Below are positions 37,206 through 46,792 of a DNA stretch of 64,000 nucleotides, in pieces (within the stretch, counting starts at the first letter, position 1; each line of letters opens with the position of its first letter). The notes beneath the pieces were generated by a model. That model saw nothing but the letters and a program-made list of their open reading frames with translations. It had not been told where the DNA came from and made no database searches. Source of the DNA: Phycisphaerales bacterium (GTDB taxonomy: Bacteria; Planctomycetota; Phycisphaerae; Phycisphaerales; UBA1924). The stretch is taken from positions 177,549 to 241,548 of the forward strand of contig JAHDXL010000003.1 of the NCBI GenBank assembly GCA_023382935.1. Direction: 5' to 3'. Both the position numbers and the translations under genes were made by a program.

Positions 37206-37369
37206 TCGTTGGGCGGTGCATCGGGGTCGTCACCCCACATGGCGGCATGAAGCGCGCGGGAGCCATCCTGGATGTCCTGCCCGAGCCCGCGTACGGTCGA
37301 GCACCCGACCAGAAGCGCGATCACCAGCAGGGGGACGAGCAATCGGGCAAGACGACGAGCACGGGTCAT
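37202..37369 (-). CDS. Entericidin-like small lipoprotein
   Basis: 55 residues. ATG at 37369, GGAG about 6 nt upstream. Arg-rich N-terminus, a hydrophobic stretch (LARLLVPLLVIALL), lipobox LVGC with Cys23, then CSTVRGLGQDIQDGSRAL and an acidic tail. The C-T-V-G-x-D-x-G-x pattern after the lipid cysteine is that of entericidin EcnA/EcnB family peptides. It would be a small lipoprotein of the outer or inner membrane. Sits between murJ (33 nt upstream) and the SDR (overlapping stop), so it belongs to the same run. Confidence 0.78.
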   Translation of the reverse strand: MTRARRLARLLVPLLVIALLVGCSTVRGLGQDIQDGSRALHAAMWGDDPDAPPND

Positions 37370-37402
37370 GAAAGGCTCCGACGGGCAGTCCCGGGGGGTC
37401 GG

Positions 37403-39001
37403 TCAGTGTGCCGACCGTTGGAGCAGCCAGGACAACTCGTCGATTCGCAAGAGACGTGCCAGCGCGAGGTAAACCACGCCCCCGCTTCCGGCGGTCGCCA
37501 GCAGGTGAAAGGCCCAGGACCGCCACGACTCGGGAGCCGGCAGCAGCCACTGGAGAACAAGTACCACCCCGACCATGATCAGCGTGAGCAGAAACGTGTG
37601 GCGCAGACCGGCAAGGGTAACCCCATCGAGCAGCCCGGCGTCGATCATGCGCGACAGCAGGCCAGGCAGGATCAGGCACTGAACGATGGCGGCGATGGCG
37701 GTCGCCCAGGCCAGGGCGGCCTCGCGCAGCGGCGTCAGGAACACCAGCGCGACGTTGAGCGTGAGGTTGAGCAGGACCATGAGCACCGCCACGTTCATGG
37801 GCGTGCGTGTGTCTCCCCGGGCATAGAAGGCGCGCGTCCAGAGTTGATTGAGCGAATAGGCCCAGATGCCGACCGAGTAGGCGACGAGCACCGCCGAACC
37901 GCGCAGTACGCCTTCATCGCTGAACCCGCCGCCCGGTCCGGAGTAGAGCACCGTCACGACGTCGCGTCCGACCAGAGCCAGCCCGACGCTGGCGGGCAGC
38001 GCGATGAACAGCGAAAGACGCACCCCGTGGCGCAGGAGATCGACAAACGAGTCGCGATCGTCGGCGACGCGGCTCAGCGACGGAAAAATGGCGGTGGCCA
38101 CGGCGATGCCGAACACGCCGAGCGGAAACTGGTACAGGCGCTGGGTGAAAAAAAGGATGCCGTTCGAGGCCGCGTCCAGCGGATACGGGCGCCCGAAGAT
38201 GGTCGGCCCGACCCAGTTGGGCCACATCGCGATGAGCGTGTCAATGAGCGCGTTGACCTGAAGCGTGCCCAGCCCGAGAAGAACAGGTCCGAGGCGCAGG
38301 AGCATGCGCCGGGCCGGAGCGGCCGCGGCCGAGACGCCGCGCTTCCATCGCACCAGCCCGCCCAGGGCGGTCAGAGACCAGACGATTTGAAGCACGCCGC
38401 TGACGAGGACCGAGGCGCCAATGAACCAAGCCCATTGCCGGGCCGAGACCCCCTCGATAAAGAAGAACGGGGCCGCCACGGCGATGATGCAGAAGTTCAG
38501 GATGATCGGCATGGCCGCCCCGGGAGCGAAGCGCCCATGCACCTGCAACATGCCCGCGAGCATCGCGGCGACGCACACCAGCGGGGCATAGGGCAGCAGG
38601 AACATCGTCAACGCAAGCGAGTAGGTACGGTCTGGATTGGTGGGAGCAGTCGCCAGCACGATCGCCAACGCCACCTCGATCGCCGCCGTGATGCCCAGCG
38701 TCACCAGCGCGACCAGGGCGATGGTGAGCGAGCCGAAAGCGTCTGCCACTTCGGGGTCGTCTTTGGACAGCCGCGCGTACTCAGGGATGAACGCGGCCGA
38801 GAGAGCGCCTTCCCCGAACAACCGCCGGAACATGTTGGGAATGGCGAAGGCGGCGGCGAAGGCCGAACCGACCACGCCGTCGCTGAAGATGCGCACGCTC
38901 ACCAGGTCGCGCACCAGCCCGGCGATGCGCGAGACGAGGGTAAGCGAAGACACGACGCGAACGGCGCGTCCGAGCGCGAGCCGGTGGGCGGAGGCACTCA
39001 T
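37403..39001 (-). CDS. murJ: Lipid II flippase MurJ
   Basis: 532 residues, about 14 membrane helices, typical of the MviN/MurJ family. The N-terminal segment SRIAGLVRDLVSVRIFSDGVVGSAFAAAFAIPNMFRRLFGEGALSAAFIP contains the conserved Arg and Asp and the IPN/EGAL motifs. It moves lipid II (or a related undecaprenyl-linked intermediate) to the outer leaflet. The ATG overlaps the stop of the antiporter gene by 4 nt. Placed downstream of exopolysaccharide genes and a ParA, so its substrate could also be an EPS repeat, but the MurJ sequence is standard. Confidence 0.93.
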   Translation of the reverse strand: MSASAHRLALGRAVRVVSSLTLVSRIAGLVRDLVSVRIFSDGVVGSAFAAAFAIPNMFRRLFGEGALSAAFIPEYARLSKDDPEVADAFGSLTIALVALVTLGITAAIEVALAIVLATAPTNPDRTYSLALTMFLLPYAPLVCVAAMLAGMLQVHGRFAPGAAMPIILNFCIIAVAAPFFFIEGVSARQWAWFIGASVLVSGVLQIVWSLTALGGLVRWKRGVSAAAAPARRMLLRLGPVLLGLGTLQVNALIDTLIAMWPNWVGPTIFGRPYPLDAASNGILFFTQRLYQFPLGVFGIAVATAIFPSLSRVADDRDSFVDLLRHGVRLSLFIALPASVGLALVGRDVVTVLYSGPGGGFSDEGVLRGSAVLVAYSVGIWAYSLNQLWTRAFYARGDTRTPMNVAVLMVLLNLTLNVALVFLTPLREAALAWATAIAAIVQCLILPGLLSRMIDAGLLDGVTLAGLRHTFLLTLIMVGVVLVLQWLLPAPESWRSWAFHLLATAGSGGVVYLALARLLRIDELSWLLQRSAH

Positions 39002-40995
39002 CGAATGAATATCGCCCAGACCAGCAGCAATGCTGGAGTCAGGAAGATCACAGCCCGCAGCGAATACCCGAAGAACGACGGCATCTTCACGCCCGAAGCG
39101 TCAGCAATGGCCTTGACCATGAAGTTCGGCCCGTTGCCGATGTAGGTGAACGCCCCGAAGAACACCGCACCCAGGGAGACGGCTTTCGTCAGTTCAGCGC
39201 CGCGCTGGTGCATCACAAAGTCGTAGACGGCCTGCTTGGTCATTTCGCCCGAACCAAAGGCGATCTGGAGGAAGTTGGCATAGGTCGGAGCGTTGTCGAG
39301 AAAGGCCGACAGCGAGCCGGTGCCGAAGTAGAGGGCCGTCGCCGACTGAACGCGCAGCACCGTGAAGCCCAGGTCAAACTGCCCGCCTGACTGGGCCAGG
39401 AAGCCCAGCGCGGGGGCCATGGTCGCAAAGATGCCCACGAAGAGCAGCCCGACCTCCTTGACCGGGAAGAACGTGAACTCGTTGGCGCCGAGGATCTCCT
39501 TCGGGGCCAACTTGTGGGCGATCAAGGCCACCGCCACTTGAATGAACGGCCCGATCGGGATGCCCTGGATGCCGAAGCGGTCTTCCAGGAAGGGGTCAAT
39601 GAACACCGCGCCGATGATGACAGCCAGCGCGACGATGCCCACGGTGCCGCGGATGCGGATCGAGTAGCCGGCGGGGAGTGGGAGCGTCTCCGGCTGGGGC
39701 GGCGCGGCACGACGTTCGAGCACGGTGTCGATGATGAAAAACGTGATTAGGAGCGTGCCGACCGCAGTCGCCCACATGGGCAGCAGGTGAGCCAGTGTCC
39801 AGAAGAACGGAACGCCCTTGAGATACCCCAGGTATAGGGGCGGATCGCCGATGGGAGTCAGCGAGCCGCCGCAGTTGCTGACGATGAAGATGAACAGGAC
39901 GATGTGGATGGCGCGGAGCCGTCCGGCGTTGAGCCGCATGAAGGGGCGGATGAGCAACATCGAGGCGCCGGTGGTGCCGACGACGTTGGCCAGCACGGCG
40001 CCAAAGGCCAGCAGCAGCGTGTTGACCAGCGGGCGCCCGCGCCCCTTGATGTCGATGAGTACGCCGCCCGAAGCGACAAACAGACCACCGACCAGCGCTA
40101 TGAAGGCGATGTACTCGCGTCCAACGTGGACCATCTGGTACACGCCGTAGGTCATGCCGTGGTGATAGGGCAGGCTGAACTGGACGACGTAGTACCCGAC
40201 CGTGATGCCCCCGAGGAAGAACGAGAAGTCGGGGAAGTGGTGATGCCAGACCTTGGCGTTGATGAAGGGCATCAGCGCGATGCTCATCAGCAGCAGCACG
40301 AAGGGCAGGCAGAGGAAGATGGGAATGATGGGAATCTGCACAGAGCCTTCGTGCCCCCCATGTCCGCCGGAGTCGGCCCGCGGAGGCGCGTGCGCATCTG
40401 GTGCGTTCTGCGTGGCTTCATGGGACGGTTCGTGCCCCACATCGCCCGTTGGCAGGGCACGTCCTTCGGGCGGCGACTCGGGTGCCACCACGCTGGGCTC
40501 GACGTAGTCGGGCGCGATGACGGTGGTCAGCAGACCCCCGACCAGCAGCCCGATGACAAGCGAAATCACCCACACCAACGGCCCGTGAATCCCGCCCTTG
40601 TGCTTGAATGACATGCTCGCAAGTCCTGATGCAATCGTCGCGCCGCCGATGCCGATCACGTCGGCCAAAAAGTCTTCTGGCGCGGCATGCCGATTGAGTC
40701 CTGGAAACAGTTGCGTCAGTTCGTCAACAATCGCATAGCAGACCGCCACCCCCGCGCTGTAGAGCACGTTGCGCACCGACAGCGCCGGCCCGAAAAACCG
40801 GCACGCCACCAGCAGCAGGGTCCATACACCGAAGACAGCCACATGGACCATCAGATCGGTGCGGGGAACTCCGCCTGTCACCTTCAGCCCGGGCCAGTGC
40901 GTGCCCAAAGTCGTCGCCAGCGCAAAGCACACAAATGTGGCGCGCATGAGACTCTTGTTCAGCAGCCTTCCGGGCTGCGCCACGCGCCTGCTCAC
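38998..40995 (-). CDS. VanZ-domain and NhaD-type Na+/H+ antiporter fusion
   Basis: 665 residues, starting at GTG 40995 (overlap GTGA with parA). Residues 1-130 form a VanZ-like membrane module (four helices, ALSVRNVLYSAGVAVCYAIVDELTQLFPG). A His/Gly/Glu-rich linker about 185-215 (HGGHEG) follows. Residues about 220-665 are an NhaD/ArsB-type ion transporter: SNCGGSLTPIGDPPLYLGYL (conserved TPIGDPP), DNAPTYANF, and GNGPNFMVKA. The fusion of VanZ to an NhaD antiporter is unusual. Predicted Na+/H+ (or other cation) exchange in the inner membrane. Confidence 0.85.
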   Translation of the reverse strand: MSRRVAQPGRLLNKSLMRATFVCFALATTLGTHWPGLKVTGGVPRTDLMVHVAVFGVWTLLLVACRFFGPALSVRNVLYSAGVAVCYAIVDELTQLFPGLNRHAAPEDFLADVIGIGGATIASGLASMSFKHKGGIHGPLVWVISLVIGLLVGGLLTTVIAPDYVEPSVVAPESPPEGRALPTGDVGHEPSHEATQNAPDAHAPPRADSGGHGGHEGSVQIPIIPIFLCLPFVLLLMSIALMPFINAKVWHHHFPDFSFFLGGITVGYYVVQFSLPYHHGMTYGVYQMVHVGREYIAFIALVGGLFVASGGVLIDIKGRGRPLVNTLLLAFGAVLANVVGTTGASMLLIRPFMRLNAGRLRAIHIVLFIFIVSNCGGSLTPIGDPPLYLGYLKGVPFFWTLAHLLPMWATAVGTLLITFFIIDTVLERRAAPPQPETLPLPAGYSIRIRGTVGIVALAVIIGAVFIDPFLEDRFGIQGIPIGPFIQVAVALIAHKLAPKEILGANEFTFFPVKEVGLLFVGIFATMAPALGFLAQSGGQFDLGFTVLRVQSATALYFGTGSLSAFLDNAPTYANFLQIAFGSGEMTKQAVYDFVMHQRGAELTKAVSLGAVFFGAFTYIGNGPNFMVKAIADASGVKMPSFFGYSLRAVIFLTPALLLVWAIFIR

Positions 40996-41912
40996 GGCCG
41001 CAAGCCCTCCTGCGGCACCGTCGCCGACCTCACCTGCACCTCGAGTCGCTCCGGTGACACACCAACGCCCGACAGCGCTTCGCGACGCTCCAGCATGCGG
41101 TCCCAGTCCCGCAACAGCCCCGAGGCCAACTCGTCATAGTCGCTCGCTCCCGGCGCACCGGGAGCATAATCAAAGATCGTCTGTCCGAAACTCGGACTTT
41201 CGGCCAGTTTGATGTTGCGCCGGATGGCGGGGCGAAACACCCGGGCATAACGCCAGGGCGACTCGGGCACATCCCGCGCTTCGGCAAAAAACGCCTCCAT
41301 GTCCCCCACCACTTCGCGGGTGTGCGTCGCTTGGGTGTCGTGCATGCACAACACCACGCCGGCCACGCGAAGCCGCGGATTGAGTTGCGCCCGCACCATG
41401 CTGATCGTTTCGAGCAGTTTGCCCAGTCCCTGCAGCGCCAGGAAGTGCGCCTGCATCGGGATGATGACTTCCCTCGCCGCCACCAGCCCGTTCATCGTCA
41501 GCATGCCCAGCGACGGCGGGCAGTCGATGAACATGAACTCGTACCGGCCTTCCAACTGCGAGAGCACCCGCTCCAGCCGCCCGTGCCGGTTAGCCCCGTT
41601 GACCAGTTCCGGCTCGGCCGCCGCTAGGTCCGTTTCGCTGGGGATCACGCCGAGCCCGGGGCTCACTTCGATCACGGCCTCGGCTGCGTCGGCGCCGGGG
41701 TCGAGCAGAAGATCATAAGTCGTCCGGGTCGCATCGCCGGGGTTGATGCCCACATGCAGCGTCGCGTGCGCCTGCGGGTCCAGATCGACGATGAGCGTCG
41801 GGCGTCCCTTGCGCGCGATGGCAGCGGCGAGATTCACCGCCGTGGTCGTCTTGCCCACCCCGCCCTTCTGGTTCATCAGGGCCAGGCGCCGCGTCGGACT
41901 CTGCAAAGTCAT
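40992..41912 (-). CDS. ParA/Soj-family ATPase
   Basis: 306 residues. Deviant Walker A KGGVGKTT at 16-23, the Walker A' and switch regions IVDLDPQAH and FIDCPPSLG. No ParB is nearby and the C-terminus continues with a charged tail that is not usual for chromosomal ParA. It could partition chromosome or plasmid DNA, or position a membrane complex such as an EPS machine. Located between the transferase gene and the VanZ-NhaD gene on the same strand. Possible but unproven: a MinD/ParA-like positioner. Confidence 0.88.
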   Translation of the reverse strand: MTLQSPTRRLALMNQKGGVGKTTTAVNLAAAIARKGRPTLIVDLDPQAHATLHVGINPGDATRTTYDLLLDPGADAAEAVIEVSPGLGVIPSETDLAAAEPELVNGANRHGRLERVLSQLEGRYEFMFIDCPPSLGMLTMNGLVAAREVIIPMQAHFLALQGLGKLLETISMVRAQLNPRLRVAGVVLCMHDTQATHTREVVGDMEAFFAEARDVPESPWRYARVFRPAIRRNIKLAESPSFGQTIFDYAPGAPGASDYDELASGLLRDWDRMLERREALSGVGVSPERLEVQVRSATVPQEGLRP

Positions 41913-41949
41913 GGGCGGAGTATACGACCTCTGCCGACCACACTGTGTG

Positions 41950-43389
41950 CTACGGCGTCGTGCCGGTCACACGCGACGGCTCCGTCGGCTCCGCAGCCTT
42001 CAAGGGAGGCGTCGGTCCACCGCTCGGCAGGGCACCGGCGGCACGCAGGGCCGCCTGCTCTTCCAGATGCTTGCGCCTGGCGATCTTGATCGAGTACACC
42101 GCGATGTACGAAGCGAAGAGCATCGAAAGGGCATAGATCCATCTGGCCCGACCCAGGCTCAGGGCAATGCCCAGCACCGCAAAGCCGACGCCGATTCCGT
42201 AAAGCGTCAGCACCGCGCCCTTCACTCCCATCGCCCGCTTGAGCATGTGGTGCAGGTGATCGCTGTCGGGCTCGGACATCTTCTTGCCCGCCAGTTTGCG
42301 CCGGAATATGGCCAGCACCGTGTCGATGATCGGAATGGCGTAGATGATCAATCCCGCGATCACCAGGTACGTTCGCCCAATCGCCTGCCCCGAATCGCCC
42401 AGCATCAGGATCAGCACGATGGTGCAGAATCCCAGCATGAGCGAGCCGCAATCACCAAGAAAAATGCTCGCCGGATTGAAATTGTGCGGCAGAAACCCCA
42501 GGCACGCCCCCACCACCGCCAATCCAAGCACGACGCGCTGTGCGTCCCGAGGCCCGTCATCGAGCAGCGCCAGCGACAGGGCGATGACCAGCAGCCCCAT
42601 GACCGCGATGGCCGTCACGCCGGTCAGCAGCCCGTCCAGCCCGTCAATCAGGTTGGCCGCGTTGCACCCACCCAGAACGAAGATGGCGATGATGGCCGTG
42701 CCCGTCCAGTAGATCAGGTCCAGTTCGAGCGAAATGCCCCCGATGGGCAGGTCGAAGACCCACAACAGTTCCCGGTTGTGCAGCAGTTCACCCAGCGTCG
42801 GGGCGAGCACGCCCTGGGCCACCTTGACCCCGATGTCGTCATACGCCAAGGCCGCGGCCGCGAACAACTGCCCCCCGAGTTTGACCCGCGGCATGATGCC
42901 CACCATGTCGTCAATCAGCCCGACGACCATGATGACAGTGATGCCCAGCACGATCGACGGCGGAACCAGGTAGGGACTGCCGGTCTCCTTCATCACGTAG
43001 GCCGTGCTGTGCCAATCGATCAGCCCTTCGATCGGGACCGCGAGGTAACTGTAGATGACGCCGCCAATGATCCCCAGAAACACCGCCACCCCGCCCAGGT
43101 AGGCAATGGGCACACGGTGCACCTTGCGCTCGCTGGGTCGATCGATGATGCCGAGTTGAATGGCCACACGTCGGGCCAGTGGGGTGGCTACCAGCGTGAT
43201 CAGAAACGCGACGATCGCCACCCCCAGATACCCCTGCAGTATCTCGAAACGGGAGTGCTGCGGCGCCTTGACCATGGCCAGTTCGGCCAGTTCCTGCTGC
43301 TTCTCCGCCAGGCGCGCAATCTCGTCGCCGAGTTGGCCGATGCGGTCGGCCACGCCCTGCGGCACCTTGAGTTGCGCCCCCGCGATCAT
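41950..43389 (-). CDS. WecA/MraY-family glycan initiating transferase
   Basis: 479 residues, longer than the other paralogue at 17.6 kb because of an N-terminal coiled-coil-like segment (about 1-45, LGDEIARLAEKQQELAELA) and a 60-residue C-terminal tail. About eleven helices. Motifs: VVGLIDDMVGIMPR (Asp pair), NAANLIDGLDGL, GDCGSLMLGF and DSDHLHHML. Initiates undecaprenyl-linked glycan synthesis. The ATG overlaps the epimerase stop by 4 nt, which ties it to the exopolysaccharide genes. Confidence 0.87.
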   Translation of the reverse strand: MIAGAQLKVPQGVADRIGQLGDEIARLAEKQQELAELAMVKAPQHSRFEILQGYLGVAIVAFLITLVATPLARRVAIQLGIIDRPSERKVHRVPIAYLGGVAVFLGIIGGVIYSYLAVPIEGLIDWHSTAYVMKETGSPYLVPPSIVLGITVIMVVGLIDDMVGIMPRVKLGGQLFAAAALAYDDIGVKVAQGVLAPTLGELLHNRELLWVFDLPIGGISLELDLIYWTGTAIIAIFVLGGCNAANLIDGLDGLLTGVTAIAVMGLLVIALSLALLDDGPRDAQRVVLGLAVVGACLGFLPHNFNPASIFLGDCGSLMLGFCTIVLILMLGDSGQAIGRTYLVIAGLIIYAIPIIDTVLAIFRRKLAGKKMSEPDSDHLHHMLKRAMGVKGAVLTLYGIGVGFAVLGIALSLGRARWIYALSMLFASYIAVYSIKIARRKHLEEQAALRAAGALPSGGPTPPLKAAEPTEPSRVTGTTP

Positions 43390-44420
43390 CGCCTTCCCTC
43401 TCCTGCTGACGATTCTTCCCGCAGCGATGAGGCCAGATCCACAATCGTCTGAACCAAAGAGTATTTTGGACGGAAATTCACGGCCTTTCGCACGCGCTCG
43501 AGGCTCGGGCGCCGATGGTGCAGGTCTTCAAACCCATCCGGGTAGGCCGATGCGTACGGAACATGGTGAATCTCCGAACTTGACCCGAGCGTCCGGATCA
43601 CGAGATGGGCCAAGTCGCCAATGGCGATCGGTTCGTCGCTGCCCACGTTGAATACCCGCCCATGACAGGCCGACTCCGCGAGCAGGCGGGGAAGCACCTC
43701 GACCACGTCCCGCACATCGCAGAAGCAGCGCGACTGCGTGCCGTCGCCGTAGACTTCGAGCCGACGCCCGTATATGGCCGATTCCACAAATCGCGGCAGC
43801 ACCATGCCGTAGGAGCCCACCTGCCGCGGGCCGACGGTGTTGAACAACCGTACCACCACGACCGGCACCCCCCTTCGCGCGTGGTGAGCCAGCGCGAGAT
43901 ACTCGTCGATGGCTTTGGTCTGCGCGTAGGACCAGCGCAGCACCGTGGTCGGGCCGTAGAGCACGTCGTCATCCTCGCGGAATTCGGTGCTCGATGGCTT
44001 GCCGTAGACCTCGCTGCTCGACGTGATCAGCACGCGGGCCGCTCCGCCCCCCGGACCGCAGCGCGTGGCGAAACGAAACACCGCGCTGGTCTGCTCGACG
44101 TTGGTCTCGATGGCCCGGATCGGGTCTTCGAGCACCCGTTGCACACCCACGGCCGCGGCTAGGTGATAGATCTCGTCAAATCGCTCTCCAGGCCCGAACA
44201 CCGCAATGGCATCCTTGACCGTGGCCTCGATGAAGCGCAGACGCGGGTGCTCCTCGGGCAGGTTGGAGCGCCGTCCCGTAGAGAGATCATCGACGACCGT
44301 GACGCGGTCGCCGCGCCCGAGCAGCCGCTCAACCAGGTGCGAGCCGATGAAACCCGACCCGCCGCTGACGAGCGTGCGCCCGGTCCCCGGGCCGGCATCT
44401 TGAGGGCCCTGTTGCGGCAC
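43386..44420 (-). CDS. NAD-dependent nucleotide-sugar epimerase/decarboxylase
   Basis: 344 residues. Extended SDR: SGGSGFIGSHLVERLL (NAD site), SSSEVYGKPSS, the YAQTK catalytic motif, RLFNTVGPRQ, and a substrate-binding C-terminal third (PYASAYPDGFED). Best match by eye is the UDP-glucose 4-epimerase / UDP-glucuronate decarboxylase group. Supplies an activated sugar for the EPS cluster. A VLRWSYAQTK arrangement is normal; the exact sugar cannot be predicted. Confidence 0.85.
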   Translation of the reverse strand: MPQQGPQDAGPGTGRTLVSGGSGFIGSHLVERLLGRGDRVTVVDDLSTGRRSNLPEEHPRLRFIEATVKDAIAVFGPGERFDEIYHLAAAVGVQRVLEDPIRAIETNVEQTSAVFRFATRCGPGGGAARVLITSSSEVYGKPSSTEFREDDDVLYGPTTVLRWSYAQTKAIDEYLALAHHARRGVPVVVVRLFNTVGPRQVGSYGMVLPRFVESAIYGRRLEVYGDGTQSRCFCDVRDVVEVLPRLLAESACHGRVFNVGSDEPIAIGDLAHLVIRTLGSSSEIHHVPYASAYPDGFEDLHHRRPSLERVRKAVNFRPKYSLVQTIVDLASSLREESSAGEGRR

Positions 44421-44456
44421 CGCGTGCTCCTTGCTGCCGGTCCACCAACCCCCGGA

Positions 44457-46706
44457 TCAGTCCTTGCCGGGCTCGTGGTCGACCGACTGCCCGACCTTCA
44501 TACCCGGGGTGTGATAGGCGCGGCTGACGCGGATGTTCTGTCGCATGTACCCGCCCGCCGCCGAGCGGACGGCATTGACCAGCACGCCGAGTAGTTCGGC
44601 ACGGCAGTCGTCCAGTTCATTGCGCAATCGCGCCACCATGCCGCGCGTCTCGCCCAGGGCCCGGACGACGAGCATCGAGGCGTCGGCGCGGTTGGCAATC
44701 GCCATGCCGTCGCCCGACACCAGCGCCGGCGCCACGTCGATCAGCACGAGGTCATACCGTTCCTTGACCGCGCTGAGCAGTTCGCCCATCTGATGCGCGC
44801 CCAGTCGCTCGTAGACGCGATGCTCCGACGAACCGACGGTGATCAGGTCCAGTTTGGCCTCGCCCGGTACATGCTGAATCACCTCGTCGACACCGGCCAG
44901 CCCGGCCAGCGCGTCGGCCAAACCAGGGGCCTCGGTCACCTTCAGCAGGCGGTGCAGCGCCGGTCGACGGAAGTTGCCGTCGATGAGCAGCACCCGGAGA
45001 TCGGTGCTCGCACAGGCCATCGCCAGATTGGTCACGACGGTCGTCGAACCCGAGCCGGGCATTCCACCCAGTACCACCAGCGACTTGTGCCCGTGCCGAT
45101 GCATGTGCTTGACCACCACGGTGCGCAACTGGCGGAAATGCTCGGCCAGCACGCTCGACGGCGCATCGCGGAACACCATGCCCACCCTCTCGCCCACGGA
45201 AGGATCTTCCTCGGCGCTGGACACCATGCCCAGCACCCTGGCGCGGGGCAGCAGCGTAATGTCGCTGGGCCCCTTGACACGCTGGTCCAGCAGTTCGCGC
45301 AGCACCACCACGCCCCCCACCAGCCCGGCCAGCATCACCACCCCCGCAGGGATCATGATGTAGATCTTCGGGAACGAGGGCTGGTTGGGCTTGCGCTCGG
45401 AACTGAAGATGGCCACACGCCCGGCGGTATCGCGCCCGGCCTGCTCGTTGAGCGAGTTGAGCGAGCCCTGAGCCTCCTGGCGCGCCGAGATCAGTTCGTT
45501 GACCTGGCGCTGAATGTCCTCGATTTCCGTGATCGTCTTCATCAGGTCGGCCAGTTGCACACGCAGGCTCTCCGCCTCGCTGCTCAACTTGGCGTTCTGC
45601 GCCTGGTAACTCTGGATCTGGCGCTTCAGCCCGTCATACTCGGCGTCAAAGTTCCGCGCCAACGCCTCCTCGATCGACGACGCCACCTGCTGGTTGATCG
45701 AATCGATGCGGGCCTGAAGCCGCTTGTACTCGCGGTGCGTGGGCTGGATGCCCTGCTGACGCAACTGCTGCATCTCCACTTCCATCGACTTGAGTTGCTG
45801 CCGCAGCCCCATCACGATGGCATCCTGGTTGGCCGCGGCACGCTGCGTATCCGAGTACGTGATACCGGTCTCCGCGCTGCGCATCTGCTCCATCTGCGCC
45901 AGGGAAGTGTTCAGAGCGGTCATCGTCTGGTTGACCACCGACAACTGGTTGAGAACCAGCGTCTGCTGCTGACCCAGGGAGGTCGCCTTGTCGTCCAGCG
46001 AGTCAACCGTCTGCTCCCGCAGGAGTCGCTCGCGGCGCGTGTTGAGGTCGGCGATTTCCTGCCCCAGTTTCTGAATCGTCGCGTTGATCGCGTCGCGCTG
46101 CTGGTTGGCGATGATGTTGGTCGAACTGATGATGTCGCGCTGGTACGCCTCCCGGGTCAGTTTGGCCAATCCCGTCACATCCACCGGGTTGGTCCACTTG
46201 GCCGTCAGTTTGATGTAACTGGTGCCCGACAGGGCCCGCGCGCTGATGACCTTGGCCAGTTCCTCCGTCGCCTCGATGGTGTTGACCTGTCCACCCTTCA
46301 CAAATGGCTTGGTCCAGTTCGGCGCCTCGGCCACCAGCATCGGATTGGCGGCCACCTTTTCCAGTACCTGCACCGACACCATGCGCGCCTGCTGCGTGGC
46401 CATGAATCGATCAAACTCGTCGGCACGCCCCTTGTCCGACCACAGCACGCTGGGGTCCATCTCCGGAGGCTTGATTTCGAAAATCACCTCCGAGACGTAC
46501 GTCGGATGCACCTTCAGAAGAATGAAGTGGGCGGCCGTCCCCAGCGCACCGCCGACCACCGCCGCGATGATCAGCAGCCACATGTACTTCTTGGCCAGTT
46601 TGACCGGATCGAGCGGGGTCATGTTCCCCATCGGGCCGGGCGGCCCTCCCGCGGGCGGGCGCGCGGCAGGCACGGTCTGTGGGGTCGACATCGGCATGGT
46701 GGTCAT
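44457..46706 (-). CDS. Wzc-like polysaccharide co-polymerase with degenerate tyrosine-kinase domain
   Basis: 749 residues. Pro/Gly-rich N-terminus, membrane helix about 40-60, a large Wzz-type periplasmic region with coiled coils, a second helix at about 450-470, then a cytosolic BY-kinase-like domain. Its Walker A reads GGMPGSGSTT (547-556): the Lys expected between Gly553 and Ser/Thr is Ser554. Walker A' (LLIDGNFRRPALH) and Walker B (LVLIDVAPAL) are recognisable. No Tyr cluster at the C-terminus is evident. It controls chain length and export of EPS; it may have lost kinase activity. Confidence 0.85.
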   Translation of the reverse strand: MTTMPMSTPQTVPAARPPAGGPPGPMGNMTPLDPVKLAKKYMWLLIIAAVVGGALGTAAHFILLKVHPTYVSEVIFEIKPPEMDPSVLWSDKGRADEFDRFMATQQARMVSVQVLEKVAANPMLVAEAPNWTKPFVKGGQVNTIEATEELAKVISARALSGTSYIKLTAKWTNPVDVTGLAKLTREAYQRDIISSTNIIANQQRDAINATIQKLGQEIADLNTRRERLLREQTVDSLDDKATSLGQQQTLVLNQLSVVNQTMTALNTSLAQMEQMRSAETGITYSDTQRAAANQDAIVMGLRQQLKSMEVEMQQLRQQGIQPTHREYKRLQARIDSINQQVASSIEEALARNFDAEYDGLKRQIQSYQAQNAKLSSEAESLRVQLADLMKTITEIEDIQRQVNELISARQEAQGSLNSLNEQAGRDTAGRVAIFSSERKPNQPSFPKIYIMIPAGVVMLAGLVGGVVVLRELLDQRVKGPSDITLLPRARVLGMVSSAEEDPSVGERVGMVFRDAPSSVLAEHFRQLRTVVVKHMHRHGHKSLVVLGGMPGSGSTTVVTNLAMACASTDLRVLLIDGNFRRPALHRLLKVTEAPGLADALAGLAGVDEVIQHVPGEAKLDLITVGSSEHRVYERLGAHQMGELLSAVKERYDLVLIDVAPALVSGDGMAIANRADASMLVVRALGETRGMVARLRNELDDCRAELLGVLVNAVRSAAGGYMRQNIRVSRAYHTPGMKVGQSVDHEPGKD

Positions 46707-46792
46707 CGGGTATCTCCCGCGTCTCGAATATGGACTACCCGTTCAGGGGTGTGGTCCAATCGCTCGGTTTCCGGCCTGTTCGTCGGCACGAT

